Positions 1 through 9,342 of a stretch of DNA of 64,000 nt are shown here, in pieces; position 1 is the stretch's first letter; each line of letters begins with the position of its first letter. Source of the stretch: CAYFFV01 sp964342695 (GTDB lineage Bacteria > Acidobacteriota > Vicinamibacteria > Vicinamibacterales > UBA8438). The DNA lies in the NCBI GenBank assembly GCA_964342695.1, contig CAYFFV010000002.1, positions 62,001 through 126,000 of the forward strand. The letters are read 5' to 3'. Below the pieces are notes generated by a model. That model saw nothing but the letters and a program-made list of their open reading frames with translations, was not told the DNA's origin and did no database searches. Position numbers and translations under genes: made by a program.

Positions 1-183
1 AAAACCCTCCCCAACATCGCGTTGCCAAAGTAGTTTAGGATTTTCACCGGCCCAGGTAATACTTAAGGAAGGACCAGGATAAGTCCCGTTTCGATTGGGC
101 CCTAGAAACTGCGGCCAATCCTGAGCGCTGACAAATTCGACAGGACATAGCACAAGGATCAACAGAAGCCAACGCGAAATCAT
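1..183 (-). CDS. Secreted PQQ-like β-propeller protein, N-terminal part
   Basis: Only the first 61 codons are visible; the gene runs off the left edge. The ATG (181..183, minus strand) has a good ribosome site, AAGGAG, about eight bases upstream. The product starts with a hydrophobic signal peptide (MISRWLLLILVLCPVEF) cleaved near VSAQ, followed by DWPQFLGPNRNG. This DWPQFxGPxRxG block is typical of the N-terminus of secreted outer-membrane-assembly-BamB/PQQ-like propeller proteins. The next gene upstream (232..1602) has the same block, so the two look like adjacent paralogues in one transcript. No catalytic function can be assigned from this fragment. Confidence 0.75.
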   Translation of the reverse strand, partial: MISRWLLLILVLCPVEFVSAQDWPQFLGPNRNGTYPGPSLSITWAGENPKLLWQRDVGEGF

Positions 184-231
184 TGTGTCGCAACTCCTTA
201 CAAATATTATCTGTAATTCATCAATAAACGT

Positions 232-1602
232 TTATAAACGACCATTAGATGATGCGGTGATCTTGTACAACTTAGATGCCGTTCTAACAAATAAACTGCC
301 ATGGGCAATAGCGGGAGTCGCCATTGTAAATTCATCAAGTAAATTAGTATAGAGTACTTCAAAATCAGGACCGGCCTTGATCACAAACGTTTCACCATCT
401 TCACTTATCGCAAAAATCTTCCCGTCATATGCCCAAGGAGACGCCGTAAAAGCGGCACCAACCTTTAACCGTTGTCGGCTATATATTTCTTCACCGGTAA
501 TAGCGTTATGGCACGTGAAATACCCACGATCTAAAAGTGTGTAGTAATAATCTCTATAAATAATCGGGGACGTATTATACGAACCAGCCTGAGGCTTAAA
601 CCATGCAATCGAGTTATCTAATGACTCTCCCTCAACAACAGAAATATCTCCAGTAGCACCTGGTCGAATTGCAAACACAGGTCGTTTTTGATCACCGATA
701 TAACCAGAACTGATGTACAACAATCCAAACTTTGAAAACGGAGTGGGAACCACAATCGATGACATCCCATTTATTGTCCACAACAGATGTCCCTCAAGAT
801 CATACGACCGGACCATATCTGTTCCCGTTGTTACAATCTCCGTCCGCAGTTCATTCTCCCATATAAAAGGCGTAGACCAATTGGTACCTTCCGATCTATT
901 GACTCTCCAGAGCTCTGCTCCTGTTTCCTTGCTAATCGCAGTTAAGTACGACTGGTCATCATTGTCATTTACGACATAAACTCGATCGCCATGTATTACA
1001 GGAGACGCTGCTGTTCCCCAACTCGCACGGGTTGCAACAGCTTCAAACGATCGCGTCCATAGAATGTCACCGTCCAATGAAAGACAAAATAGCCCTATAT
1101 TTCCAAAATAGACATAAAGAAATTGTCCATCCGTCACGGGTGTTTCAGAAGCATAAGTATTTTTCAAATGATGCGAACTTTTTGGGACGTCTCTGTGAAC
1201 GTCGCGCGCCCATTTTATAGAACCAGTTTTTACGTCGATCGCATAGACAACCCACCGATGCACCGCTGAAGGAAGACTTCTCTCACCCCCAAGATATAAA
1301 CCAGCTCGTGGCATTTCCACGTCACCCTCACTTAAAACAGACGTAACAAACACCGTGTCCTGCCACACAATCGGAGAGCTCCAACCGAGACCATCAATTT
1401 CAGTTACCCACTCAATATTTTCAGTCGTACTCCACGTATTTGGAAGACCAACTTCCTCAGAAACACCGAGTGCTTCTGGGCCACGAAACTGAGGCCAGTC
1501 TCCCTGGGCTTTCAGATGGGACGACCCGAAAACAATATGGGCTCCGATGAACAGACACACCAGTGCTCTTCTGAAAATCTTTTGAGTACTGTTTTTATTC
1601 AT
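232..1602 (-). CDS. Secreted PQQ-binding-like β-propeller repeat protein
   Basis: The product is about 456 residues: a signal peptide (hydrophobic stretch ALVCLFIGAHIVFG, cleavage near LKAQG), then GDWPQFRGPEALGV and repeated propeller blades with WxxPIVWQDTVFVTS- and TGAELWRVN-like strands. This is the BamB/quinoprotein-like fold. I see no set of residues that would prove PQQ binding or dehydrogenase activity, so the role could be scaffolding or polymer binding in the periplasm. I chose the ATG at 1600..1602; a TTG two codons upstream (1606..1608) is possible. It lies 32 bases after fdhE on the same strand, so it may be co-transcribed with the formate dehydrogenase operon, but similar genes occur widely without Fdh and a functional link is not shown. 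Confidence 0.8.
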   Translation of the reverse strand: MNKNSTQKIFRRALVCLFIGAHIVFGSSHLKAQGDWPQFRGPEALGVSEEVGLPNTWSTTENIEWVTEIDGLGWSSPIVWQDTVFVTSVLSEGDVEMPRAGLYLGGERSLPSAVHRWVVYAIDVKTGSIKWARDVHRDVPKSSHHLKNTYASETPVTDGQFLYVYFGNIGLFCLSLDGDILWTRSFEAVATRASWGTAASPVIHGDRVYVVNDNDDQSYLTAISKETGAELWRVNRSEGTNWSTPFIWENELRTEIVTTGTDMVRSYDLEGHLLWTINGMSSIVVPTPFSKFGLLYISSGYIGDQKRPVFAIRPGATGDISVVEGESLDNSIAWFKPQAGSYNTSPIIYRDYYYTLLDRGYFTCHNAITGEEIYSRQRLKVGAAFTASPWAYDGKIFAISEDGETFVIKAGPDFEVLYTNLLDEFTMATPAIAHGSLFVRTASKLYKITASSNGRL

Positions 1603-1634
1603 AAGCAACTCGGCCCAAATAATTAGAATTATTA

Positions 1635-2516
1635 TTAAAGACCCAACAGGTTAGATTCATACTTTGCAAGCCCTCGATCTCGCGCCCATAAATCCAAATC
1701 AACGGAAGCAATTTCATCGACGACAGGAATCGCATGCCCATTAATGCGCATATCGATAACTTTAATATAAGTAAGGCAACTCTTACATTCATCGACGCGC
1801 ACATGCGGCCATGTTTCAGAAACGTGATATTCTAGCTGCTCCGCTTTACCTTCCCCACAGGCCGAACAAGTTAATCGTGGAAAAATCCACGAACCTGCAC
1901 ACAGAGAACAGTACAACTTCTGTCCGCCCTTCTTTTCAGGTTCATCTTCCAAAATGCCAAGCACCGGCTTTCGACCACAATAGGGACATAGTGCGGAATG
2001 GCCCACGCTATCAGTATCGCCCTCAAGAGAGTTAACACTCGGAGTTATATCCGATACAATTTTTTCAACTAAAGCTTCAATTATCGGTTGGAGAAAAGCT
2101 TGAGGAAAAAACTCAAGCTGCACAGGGTTATGCCCTAATTCATCTGCTATCGCATCTAACGACTGGCCCTTCAAAAATGCCGTGAGTAATTCCTCTTTAC
2201 TGGATGACGAATTCATCATACGACTTCCCACAGGAGCCAATATTTCAGTCAATATCGGTTGGATATCAAAAAAAAATTTGTCAAAAGAATCTAAACAGCG
2301 GTCTACAGAAAACTGATCAAGCTCAAGACAATATTTACTCGGATTCGACGAAGAGCTTACGGAATCGAAGATTGAGGAAGTTTTCGCCTTGATATAAATA
2401 GGTTCCTGAACCTCAAGAACACGATTATAAAATTCTAATATTTCTTCAGCGTACGGATGATCTTCTTGAAGACTACCTACACGAGCGTGACGCCGTTTCC
2501 AGATAGAACTTGACAC
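1635..2516 (-). CDS. fdhE: FdhE, formate dehydrogenase accessory protein
   Basis: FdhE is a cytoplasmic factor needed for maturation or redox control of the Tat-exported respiratory formate dehydrogenase before export. The 293-residue length is near the E. coli size (about 309). The C-terminal half carries rubredoxin-like cysteine pairs in order: CPYC, CSLC, CSAC and CKSC, roughly residues 175 to 250, which are the family hallmark. The N-terminal 160 residues are helical and weakly conserved. The start is a GTG (2514..2516) that directly follows the TAG of the cytochrome subunit gene, so translation is probably coupled. Position as the last Fdh gene of the operon fits the assignment. Confidence 0.9.
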   Translation of the reverse strand: MSSSIWKRRHARVGSLQEDHPYAEEILEFYNRVLEVQEPIYIKAKTSSIFDSVSSSSNPSKYCLELDQFSVDRCLDSFDKFFFDIQPILTEILAPVGSRMMNSSSSKEELLTAFLKGQSLDAIADELGHNPVQLEFFPQAFLQPIIEALVEKIVSDITPSVNSLEGDTDSVGHSALCPYCGRKPVLGILEDEPEKKGGQKLYCSLCAGSWIFPRLTCSACGEGKAEQLEYHVSETWPHVRVDECKSCLTYIKVIDMRINGHAIPVVDEIASVDLDLWARDRGLAKYESNLLGL

Positions 2517-3140
2517 CTATGACCGCGTCTGTTCTTCGTGCCACCGTGGATGATGGACCTGGGCCCATCGCCGGGTCACCTTGCCATCAATCATTCCGCG
2601 CGCCGTGCCAGGATATGCCACCGTGCCAAGATAGACATGGACAATCAGCAGCAGCCCCCCCCCAAGCGTAGCCAAGTAATGCGTTAATCTAGCGGCAGAC
2701 AGAATAGTTCTTGCAGGGGCAAGTAACTCAGGAAACCAAAGGATTACACCAGAAACTACGAACACAACGGCAAGAACACCTTGAGCCCAAAAAAACAACT
2801 TTTGCCCGGCGTTATATTTTCCAGCTGGAGGGACTTTATCTCGCTGGTGAGCTGCATAATAATGAACTGCACCTAACCATTTTAAGTCGAGCTTGTCTAA
2901 AAACATGTCCCGCAGCCAGAAGATCAACATGAAAATCATTCCCACTCCAAAGACAGCTCCAACAATTGGATGCCATTCTCGAGCCGACGCACCTCCACCT
3001 AGTATGGCAGTCAGCCAAAAAAGAGGAGAATAAGCAAAAGCGAGACCAGTCAAAAGCAGCACAACAAACGTCACACCAACAATCCAGTGCAATATGCGCT
3101 CAGCAAATGAGAATCGATGCAATAGAGAGGAGTTACTCAA
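2517..3140 (-). CDS. fdoI: Formate dehydrogenase cytochrome b556 (gamma) subunit
   Basis: This is the membrane anchor that takes electrons from the iron-sulfur subunit and reduces quinone. The product has 207 residues with about four hydrophobic segments and histidines placed as haem b ligands: ERILHW near residue 18, WHPIVG near 57, LTHYLA near 155 and LIVHVYLG near 168. The start is an unusual TTG (3138..3140) overlapping the TGA of the beta-subunit gene as TTGA; GGAGGAG six bases upstream supports it. It belongs to the FdoI/FdnI type and sits in the order alpha, beta, gamma, FdhE. Confidence 0.9.
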   Translation of the reverse strand: MSNSSLLHRFSFAERILHWIVGVTFVVLLLTGLAFAYSPLFWLTAILGGGASAREWHPIVGAVFGVGMIFMLIFWLRDMFLDKLDLKWLGAVHYYAAHQRDKVPPAGKYNAGQKLFFWAQGVLAVVFVVSGVILWFPELLAPARTILSAARLTHYLATLGGGLLLIVHVYLGTVAYPGTARGMIDGKVTRRWAQVHHPRWHEEQTRS

Positions 3141-4000
3141 TGTTGCTCCTCCGGATCTTCTTTACCAAATGCCAAAAGGTGCCCTAATGCCCCGAGCACA
3201 CCAAAACTCAAGAAAAACGCACCGACGCGCTTAACAAAACCTAGAGCGGTTAATGGCGCAGGACTTGCAGTCGGATCTTCAGGAAGACGATAGTCTTCAA
3301 GGCGGTCACCATGCGGCACTACGTACATCATATGTGTCCCACCGACTCCCGCAGGATTATAAACAGCAGCATTCTGATAACCACGGGACTTTAATGTTTC
3401 AACTTTCTGATCAGCAAGAGCTTCCATGTCGTGCTTGCTTCCCCATGCGATAGCATTAGTAGGACAGGTTTTAACGCATGCGGGCTCGAGGCCAGCTTCA
3501 ACGCGATCGATGCACATATTACACTTTGATACCGTCTTCGTTGCAGGATGAAAACGTGGAATATCGAACGGACATCCAGTCACGCAATACTGACAACCGA
3601 TGCAATTTTCTTGATTAAAATCCACGATCCCGTTCGTATACTGAACGATCGCTCCAGGAGCAGGACAAGCAAACAAACAGCCGGGATCCTCACAATGCAA
3701 GCAGGCATCTTTTTTTATGAGCCACTGCAAATCACCGTCGACCTCAATCTCATTAAATCTCATTAACAACCAAGTATTCGGCGAGAGATCTTTGTGACTT
3801 TGGATACTGCCAAAGTTGGAAGTCGGCTCAACACCAAGCTCATTCCATTCCTTGCAGGCCACTTCACAACCTTTACATCCAATACATTTAGAAATATCAA
3901 CTAACTTGGAATAAACAGGCCCACCGGATCTCAGTGCGTCCACCGGAATCATGGCGCTGGGACTTGCAGAAACTCGTTTAATCGTAAGCGTGTTAGCCAT
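3137..4000 (-). CDS. fdoH: Formate dehydrogenase iron-sulfur (beta) subunit
   Basis: The electron-transfer subunit carries four [4Fe-4S] clusters between the molybdopterin subunit and cytochrome b. The 287-residue product shows four cysteine groups: CIGCKGCEVAC, CLHCEDPGCLFACP, CIGCQYCVTGCP and CNMCIDRVEAGLEPACVKTC. A single C-terminal membrane helix (RVGAFFLSFGVLGALGHLLAF, near residues 255 to 275) anchors it, as in E. coli FdnH/FdoH. The ATG lies 47 bases after the alpha-subunit stop, and the end overlaps the gamma-subunit start by four bases. Confidence 0.93.
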   Translation of the reverse strand: MANTLTIKRVSASPSAMIPVDALRSGGPVYSKLVDISKCIGCKGCEVACKEWNELGVEPTSNFGSIQSHKDLSPNTWLLMRFNEIEVDGDLQWLIKKDACLHCEDPGCLFACPAPGAIVQYTNGIVDFNQENCIGCQYCVTGCPFDIPRFHPATKTVSKCNMCIDRVEAGLEPACVKTCPTNAIAWGSKHDMEALADQKVETLKSRGYQNAAVYNPAGVGGTHMMYVVPHGDRLEDYRLPEDPTASPAPLTALGFVKRVGAFFLSFGVLGALGHLLAFGKEDPEEQH

Positions 4001-4047
4001 AAATCAGAACTTTATCTTTCTCAAAAAATACTTCTAGTCGATTTACT

Positions 4048-7032
4048 CTACGCCTTCTCGATATTCACCAAGAACGCCTTAAATTCAGGACATCGTGTGT
4101 TCGCGTCACCTATGAAAGGCGTTAGTAAATTTGCCATTGATCCCGATGTCAGGCCAACAAAACCCCAATGGACAGGTATACCGACCGTCCAGGCCACCTT
4201 GCCATTCACCTGAAGGGGTTTAATTCTCTTAGTGACAATTGCAGTACCCTGCACCGAACCACGCTTCGACCAGACACGAACCTGGCTACCATTCGGAATC
4301 TGTTTTTCTGCGGCCAACCCCTCAGGCAATTCAACAAAAAAATCAGGCATTGCCTCTACAAGGTAAGGCACGTTACTGGTTACAAAATGCTCCCGTTCAA
4401 CTACGCGATAAACAGTGCAAGCATAAGGGAAATCGTCATCTTTCGTTGCCAAAGTCTCACGAACACCATCGTACCACTCGATGGCAGGATTGATTGGAAC
4501 GTTTTCATGTAAGGGGTTTCCCGTAGGACTCTCTACAGGCTCATAATGCTCAGACAACGGACCATCATTCAACTGGGTTGTAAACAAACGAGCCACACCT
4601 TCTTCGTTCATAATAAACGCACCTGCCTCATTCGGAGGTGTTCGTTGACCATAATCTGGAACATCGCCAATCCATTCTTTTCCGTTCCAAGCAATACCTG
4701 CTCTGGTACTATCCCATGGACGTCCTTCTGCGTCGGCGGAGGCTCGGTTGTACAGAACACGACGATTCATCGGCCAAGCGAAACCCCAATCATGGTGCAT
4801 ACCTAAACCTGTCGGATCAGCCGTCCCCCGACGAGCCATTTGATTTCCAGCTTCGGTAAAACTCCCCGTATAAATCCAATTGCCGGCTGCCGTGGAACCG
4901 TCATCTTTCAATTCCCCAAAGGACGAAAGTAACCGCCCATCATTTAAACCACGGCCGTTAATTTCCTTGGCAAGCTCAACCATCGTTGGCTCACGTGGAT
5001 TGAAATAATCCCAAGACAAATTTTTGATTGGCTCGTGATAGGCACCACCTTCAGCTTCATAAAGCCCTCTTACACGCCAAAACAATTCTGACATTATCCA
5101 AGTATCTGGCTGAACTCCAATCGGTGGGTCAACCACTTTTTCTTTCCATTGTGCCCAACGTCCACTATTGGTAAATGACCCTTCTCGCTCAATCCAATGA
5201 CTACTCGGAAGATAAAGAACTTCCGTATCAATTTCTTCAGGCTTCATACCGTCGGCCTTCCAGAATTCAGCAGTGTCCAGCATGAACGGATCGATAACAA
5301 CCTTCCACTTCAATTGTGACATCGAGCGAAGAAGACGCGGCACATCAGGTCCGGCAAGTAGAGGATTAAAACCTAAGGTGATGAAGCCTTCCAATTTTCC
5401 TTGGTGGGCCCTATCCCACATGGAAAGCCATGTCGTATCGCCACGCTGCTTCGGAAGATAATCATAAGCAAATCCATTATCCTTTGAAGCGTGGTCGCCA
5501 AACCAGGACTTCATCTGAGAAACAAAAAACTTTGGATAATTACTCCAATAATTCACTGTATTTGGTACAAGAGGCTTCGGCGAAGAATCTTGCAGATGGG
5601 ATTCAAGTGATTCCTGATTAGGTAGTGGAAGCTTTAAATACCCAGGAAGCAACGCGGAAACAATCGCATGATCCGTTGCGCCCTGAACATTAGCATGCCC
5701 ACGTAAAGCATTAATGCCACCTCCAGGTCTACCGATATTTCCCAACAACAACTGGAGAATCGCAGCAGTCCTGATAATTTGACTGCCGACAGTGTGCATC
5801 GTCCAACCTACGGCATACATGATCGTTCCGACACGATCAGCGGTGCCCGTCGAACAGATAATCTCGGCCATCGCTAAAAAATCTGCTTCAGTACAACCTG
5901 CTATATTCGCAACTACGTCTGGGGTATATCGACTGTAATGATTCTTCAATAGTTGAAACACACAACGGGGATGTTCAAGCGTAGCATCACGACGAACAAA
6001 CCCATCCCCTGCTCGTTCGTAATCCCAAGAAGTTTTATCGTAGCCACTGGCAGCCTCATCAAATCCAGAGAAAAGGCCATCCTCGAAACCAAAATCTTTT
6101 CCTATAACAAAAGAAGCGTTTGTATGTGCCTTCACATAGTCATCGTGGTATAAATCATTTTCCAAAATGTGCCGAACAAGTCCGCCCAGAAAAGCAATGT
6201 CTGACCCCGGCCGGATTTGCAAATGCTTGTCGGCCACTGCAGAGGTACGCGTAAATCGTGGATCAATCGTTAAAAGCTTAGCGCCACGAGTATCACGAGC
6301 CTCTACGGCCCATTTAAAGCCACACGGATGATTTTCAGCAGGATTAGCACCCATGACTAGAATGACATCTGTATTCTTGATGTCCTTCCAGTGGTTGGTC
6401 ATTGCCCCTCGACCAAACGTGGCGGCCAGACTGGCCACCGTAGGGCTGTGTCATATCCGAGCCTGGTGATCGTAATACACCAAGCCCATCGCTCTCATTG
6501 TCTTTGAAATAAGGTAAGCGTCTTCATTCGAAACGGTGGCACTACCAACCCATCCAATTCCGTTACAACGATTAACTGTACGCCCGTTCTCATCTTGCTC
6601 TTCAAAAGTCGCGTCCCTCGTCTTCTTGAATTTACGAGCAAACCATTCCATAGCTTCATCCCATGAAACATCTTCCCATTCCGTTGCACCAGCCCGACGT
6701 AACAGCGGCTGGTGCCGAAGTCGAGGACTGATAGCAAGTTGCATTTGCGAAGCGCCCTTCGGACAAAGCGTGCCACCATTAATAGGGCTATCTGGATCAC
6801 CCTCCACATGAATCACGGTATTCTTAGTATTTAAACCACCACTACCATGAACGTAAGCAATCGTTCCGCACCCAACGGCGCAATAGGGACAGACCGTCTT
6901 GTATTCCTTAGCGTTACGGATTTTCAGCTGCCTTACGGCCGCATGGGCGGACTCTAAATTAAAACCAAGCGCACTAACACCAACTCCACCAGCTAAAGAG
7001 GCTTTTAAAAATGTGCGTCGGGAAATGGACAT
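4048..7032 (-). CDS. fdoG: Formate dehydrogenase major subunit, selenoprotein (in-frame UGA = Sec194)
   Basis: This catalytic subunit oxidises formate to CO2 at a bis-MGD Mo or W centre in the periplasm. It looks like two ORFs, but they are one frame of 994 residues broken only by a TGA at 6451..6453. Reading through gives DHQARI-U-HSPTVASLA, which matches the active-site selenocysteine context of FdnG/FdoG. A hairpin suited as a bacterial SECIS follows (6421..6439). Residues 1 to 33 are a Tat signal with SRRTFLK; C48, C51, C55 and a cysteine in LCPKGA near residue 90 bind the proximal [4Fe-4S] cluster. The downstream part continues with FGRGAMTNHW and VMGANPAENHPCGF as in the family. An automatic caller would split the gene or start it at the GTG at 6436..6438. 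FdhD (divergent) and FdhE (downstream) fit. Confidence 0.95.
6421..6439 (-). promoter_or_regulatory. SECIS-like hairpin for fdoG UGA
   Basis: Eleven bases after the TGA the mRNA reads GGUGGCCAGUCUGGCCGCC. It folds into an eight-pair stem (one G·U) with the apical loop GUC closed by A-U. A small loop carrying GU on a GC-rich stem about 20 bases after the UGA is what SelB recognises in bacterial SECIS elements. The hairpin sits inside the coding frame, as expected. Confidence 0.85.
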
Positions 7033-7118
7033 AAGCTATAAGTATAAATAAATTATTTCATACTCAGCATACCAGAACGTTAGATAATGAGAAACACATA
7101 GACTGTCTTTAAATAGAA

Positions 7119-7943
7119 ATGACTAAAATCTTAACAGGACTCAAAGAAATAACGATCAAGCGGCACGGCCAGCAGCTCGAAAAAGATTTTGTGGCTATCG
7201 AGGAACCGCTGGAGATACGCCTAAATGGCGACCCATTAGTCGTAACCATGCGAACGCCCGGGCACGACCAAGAACTTTCCGCCGGTTTCCTGCATAGTGA
7301 GGGCCTTGTGGCAAGCGGAACAGATATTTTATCTTCTTCAGCAACAACCTCAAATCCTGCAGCCAATGCGACACAATTACAAACGACTAACTTTGAAGGC
7401 CACTCCATAAGCATCGTCACCAATGACACGGTTTCATCAAACTCGATAAAGAAGGTCAAACGTGAATTCACGGCCACTGCCGCATGTGGCGTATGTGGAA
7501 AGCAGGAAATCGATGATTTGAGACAAGAGCTCCCTAGAGTCAACAGTATCGCGACATCGACAAAACTCTTGGAAAGTCTTCCTCATTTACTAAAAGAAGA
7601 GCAACGCCTTTTCAAGCACACCGGTGGCATACATGCCGCAGGAATATTTTCTCTTGAGGGAAAACTTCTTTGCTTACGTGAAGACATCGGTCGACACAAT
7701 GCTGTCGACAAAGCCATCGGGCACTTCGTCTTAAAGAACCAAGTTCCACTAATTAACAAAATTCTTGTCGTCAGCGGCCGCGCAGGATTTGAACTCGTAC
7801 AAAAAGCTTTAAAAGCAGAAATTCCAATCATGGTTTCCGTTGGAGCTGCCTCAAGCATCGCCGTTGAAATGGCCCTAAGGACCGGCATGACACTTTACTC
7901 TTTCGCGGGGAGAGACCGTGGAAACTTGCATGTAGGTTCGTGA
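7119..7943 (+). CDS. fdhD: FdhD, sulfurtransferase for formate dehydrogenase
   Basis: FdhD passes sulfur from a cysteine desulfurase to the molybdenum cofactor so that formate dehydrogenase becomes active. The 274-residue product has the family blocks MRTPGHDQELSAGFLHSEG, the sulfur-carrying CGVC pair (C123, C126), HTGGIHAAGIF, REDIGRHNAVDKAIG and the C-terminal GMTLYSFAGRDRGNLHV. It is divergent from fdoG across 86 AT-rich bases (7033..7118) that must contain both promoters; I could not pick a clear operator there. No strong Shine-Dalgarno precedes the ATG. Confidence 0.95.
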   Translation: MTKILTGLKEITIKRHGQQLEKDFVAIEEPLEIRLNGDPLVVTMRTPGHDQELSAGFLHSEGLVASGTDILSSSATTSNPAANATQLQTTNFEGHSISIVTNDTVSSNSIKKVKREFTATAACGVCGKQEIDDLRQELPRVNSIATSTKLLESLPHLLKEEQRLFKHTGGIHAAGIFSLEGKLLCLREDIGRHNAVDKAIGHFVLKNQVPLINKILVVSGRAGFELVQKALKAEIPIMVSVGAASSIAVEMALRTGMTLYSFAGRDRGNLHVGS

Positions 7944-7984
7944 CAATGAAACAACCTTAATTGAAATTAAGAGAGGCCTATGCC

Positions 7985-8416
7985 ATGTGCCAAAAAGCAA
8001 GTCTCGGTATCACTTTAATAAGCCTTTTCACAACAGGACTCTCTCTTTTTTACGCCCAAGGCACACAATTTAAAGGAAAACTTTCACGTCTGCCAGTCGA
8101 TATCGCTACTGCTGCTAACATCACTGGGACAGGCAACGTGACGGCGAAATTAATCGGTCAAGATTTAAGGATCACCGCTAATTTTGAAGGCATGAGCTCA
8201 CCAGTAACTGCAATTCACATTCATCGGGCGGCACGAGCACGCAGAGGACCTGTTGCCTTTATACTCAATCTACCAATGGTGAACAAATCACTTTTTGAAA
8301 TTGTTAAATTGAATGCCGAAGAAGTTGATGTATTGAATAAGGGAAACTATTACTTACAGATTCATACAGAGCAAAATCCAACTGGCGAACTTCGAGGCTG
8401 GCTACTACCCTATTAA
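7985..8416 (+). CDS. Secreted CHRD-domain protein
   Basis: A small exported protein of 143 residues. After a signal peptide (ITLISLFTTGLSLFYAQG) it carries one CHRD domain: a β-rich segment with VTAKLIGQDLRITANFEG, AIHIHRAARARRGPVAF and the closing YYLQIHTEQNPTGELRGWL. CHRD domains occur in chordin and in many bacterial secreted proteins of unknown function. I placed the start at ATG 7985 because GAGAGG lies eight bases upstream; a TTG at 7961 in the same frame would add eight residues with no better site. It follows fdhD closely, but there is no evident link with formate metabolism. Confidence 0.82.
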   Translation: MCQKASLGITLISLFTTGLSLFYAQGTQFKGKLSRLPVDIATAANITGTGNVTAKLIGQDLRITANFEGMSSPVTAIHIHRAARARRGPVAFILNLPMVNKSLFEIVKLNAEEVDVLNKGNYYLQIHTEQNPTGELRGWLLPY

Positions 8417-8446
8417 GAAAGAACCGACTAACAGGACTGTACTATT

Positions 8447-9277
8447 ATGAAAATCGGTGACATTCCTATCAAATTCCCAGACGATGATGGCAGTCTGTCG
8501 AACGCAACCAAAAGGAGCATCACCATTGGTGTCATCTTGGTTGCTGTGCTTGGAATAACAACCTACTGGTTCCTACAAGAAGACCCTGAAGTCCAGCAGG
8601 TAAATCTAGCACCTGTGGTTGAAGACCCAGCACCTCCACAAGAATTTCCACCCGTAGAACGCGAAGAACCAGAGTCCTTACTCCTTCCAGATCTCAATAC
8701 CAGCGATAGATTTGTCAGAAACTTACTTTCTGCACTCTCAGCGCACCCCAAAATAGCTGAATGGTTAACCACTAAAGGATTAGTCAGACTCTTTGTAGTC
8801 ACAATTGATAACATCGCGGACGGTCAGAACCCTTCCAACCACATTTCCTTTTTGCGACCTACGCTAAGATTCTCCGTAACAACGAATTCGTCAGAATTAA
8901 AAATCTCTCCAGAGAGCTATAATCGGTACGATTTACACGCTGCAGTATTTGATTCATTTAGCACAATGGGATTAGTGAAGCTCTTTCAAGAACTTGAACC
9001 ACTGTTAGATGAAGCTTACGCAGAACTCGGACAGCCTGACATACCATTTCGACGTACATTTAAACGTGCTGTAACCCATATACTAGAAACGCCAAACATA
9101 AACCGTTCACCACTGATTGAAAAAGGAGTGGTGTTTCATAGATACGTGGATCCTCGTTTTGAGGTTCTGAGTCCGGCACAGAAACAATTTTTAGGAATGG
9201 GACCGGGAAATATGCAAGCTATAAAAAGTAAGCTGCAGGAATTTTCTACTGAACTTGGGCTTTCTGCCGCTCGTTGA
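8447..9277 (+). CDS. DUF3014 membrane-anchored periplasmic protein
   Basis: The 276-residue product has one N-terminal transmembrane helix (ITIGVILVAVLGITTYWFL, residues about 25 to 43), a proline/glutamate-rich linker to about residue 80 and a soluble domain. Conserved-looking blocks are AEWLTTKGLVRLFVVTIDNI, SYNRYDLHAAVFDS and RTFKRAVTHILE. These match my memory of DUF3014, a family without known function common in Gram-negatives. The gene stands 30 bases after the CHRD gene on the same strand. Confidence 0.75.
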   Translation: MKIGDIPIKFPDDDGSLSNATKRSITIGVILVAVLGITTYWFLQEDPEVQQVNLAPVVEDPAPPQEFPPVEREEPESLLLPDLNTSDRFVRNLLSALSAHPKIAEWLTTKGLVRLFVVTIDNIADGQNPSNHISFLRPTLRFSVTTNSSELKISPESYNRYDLHAAVFDSFSTMGLVKLFQELEPLLDEAYAELGQPDIPFRRTFKRAVTHILETPNINRSPLIEKGVVFHRYVDPRFEVLSPAQKQFLGMGPGNMQAIKSKLQEFSTELGLSAAR

Positions 9278-9342
9278 GCACAACAAACAATCTAAGTTAA
9301 AGACAGAGATTAATAACATTCGCGAAAACGATTGGAGAACAA

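Noticed and set aside
4168..6153. Several open plus-strand frames opposite fdoG
   Set aside because: They lie antisense to the well supported fdoG frame and show no recognisable protein.
7109..7543. A 144-codon minus-strand frame opposite fdhD
   Set aside because: The fdhD frame is unmistakable; the antisense frame has no family features.
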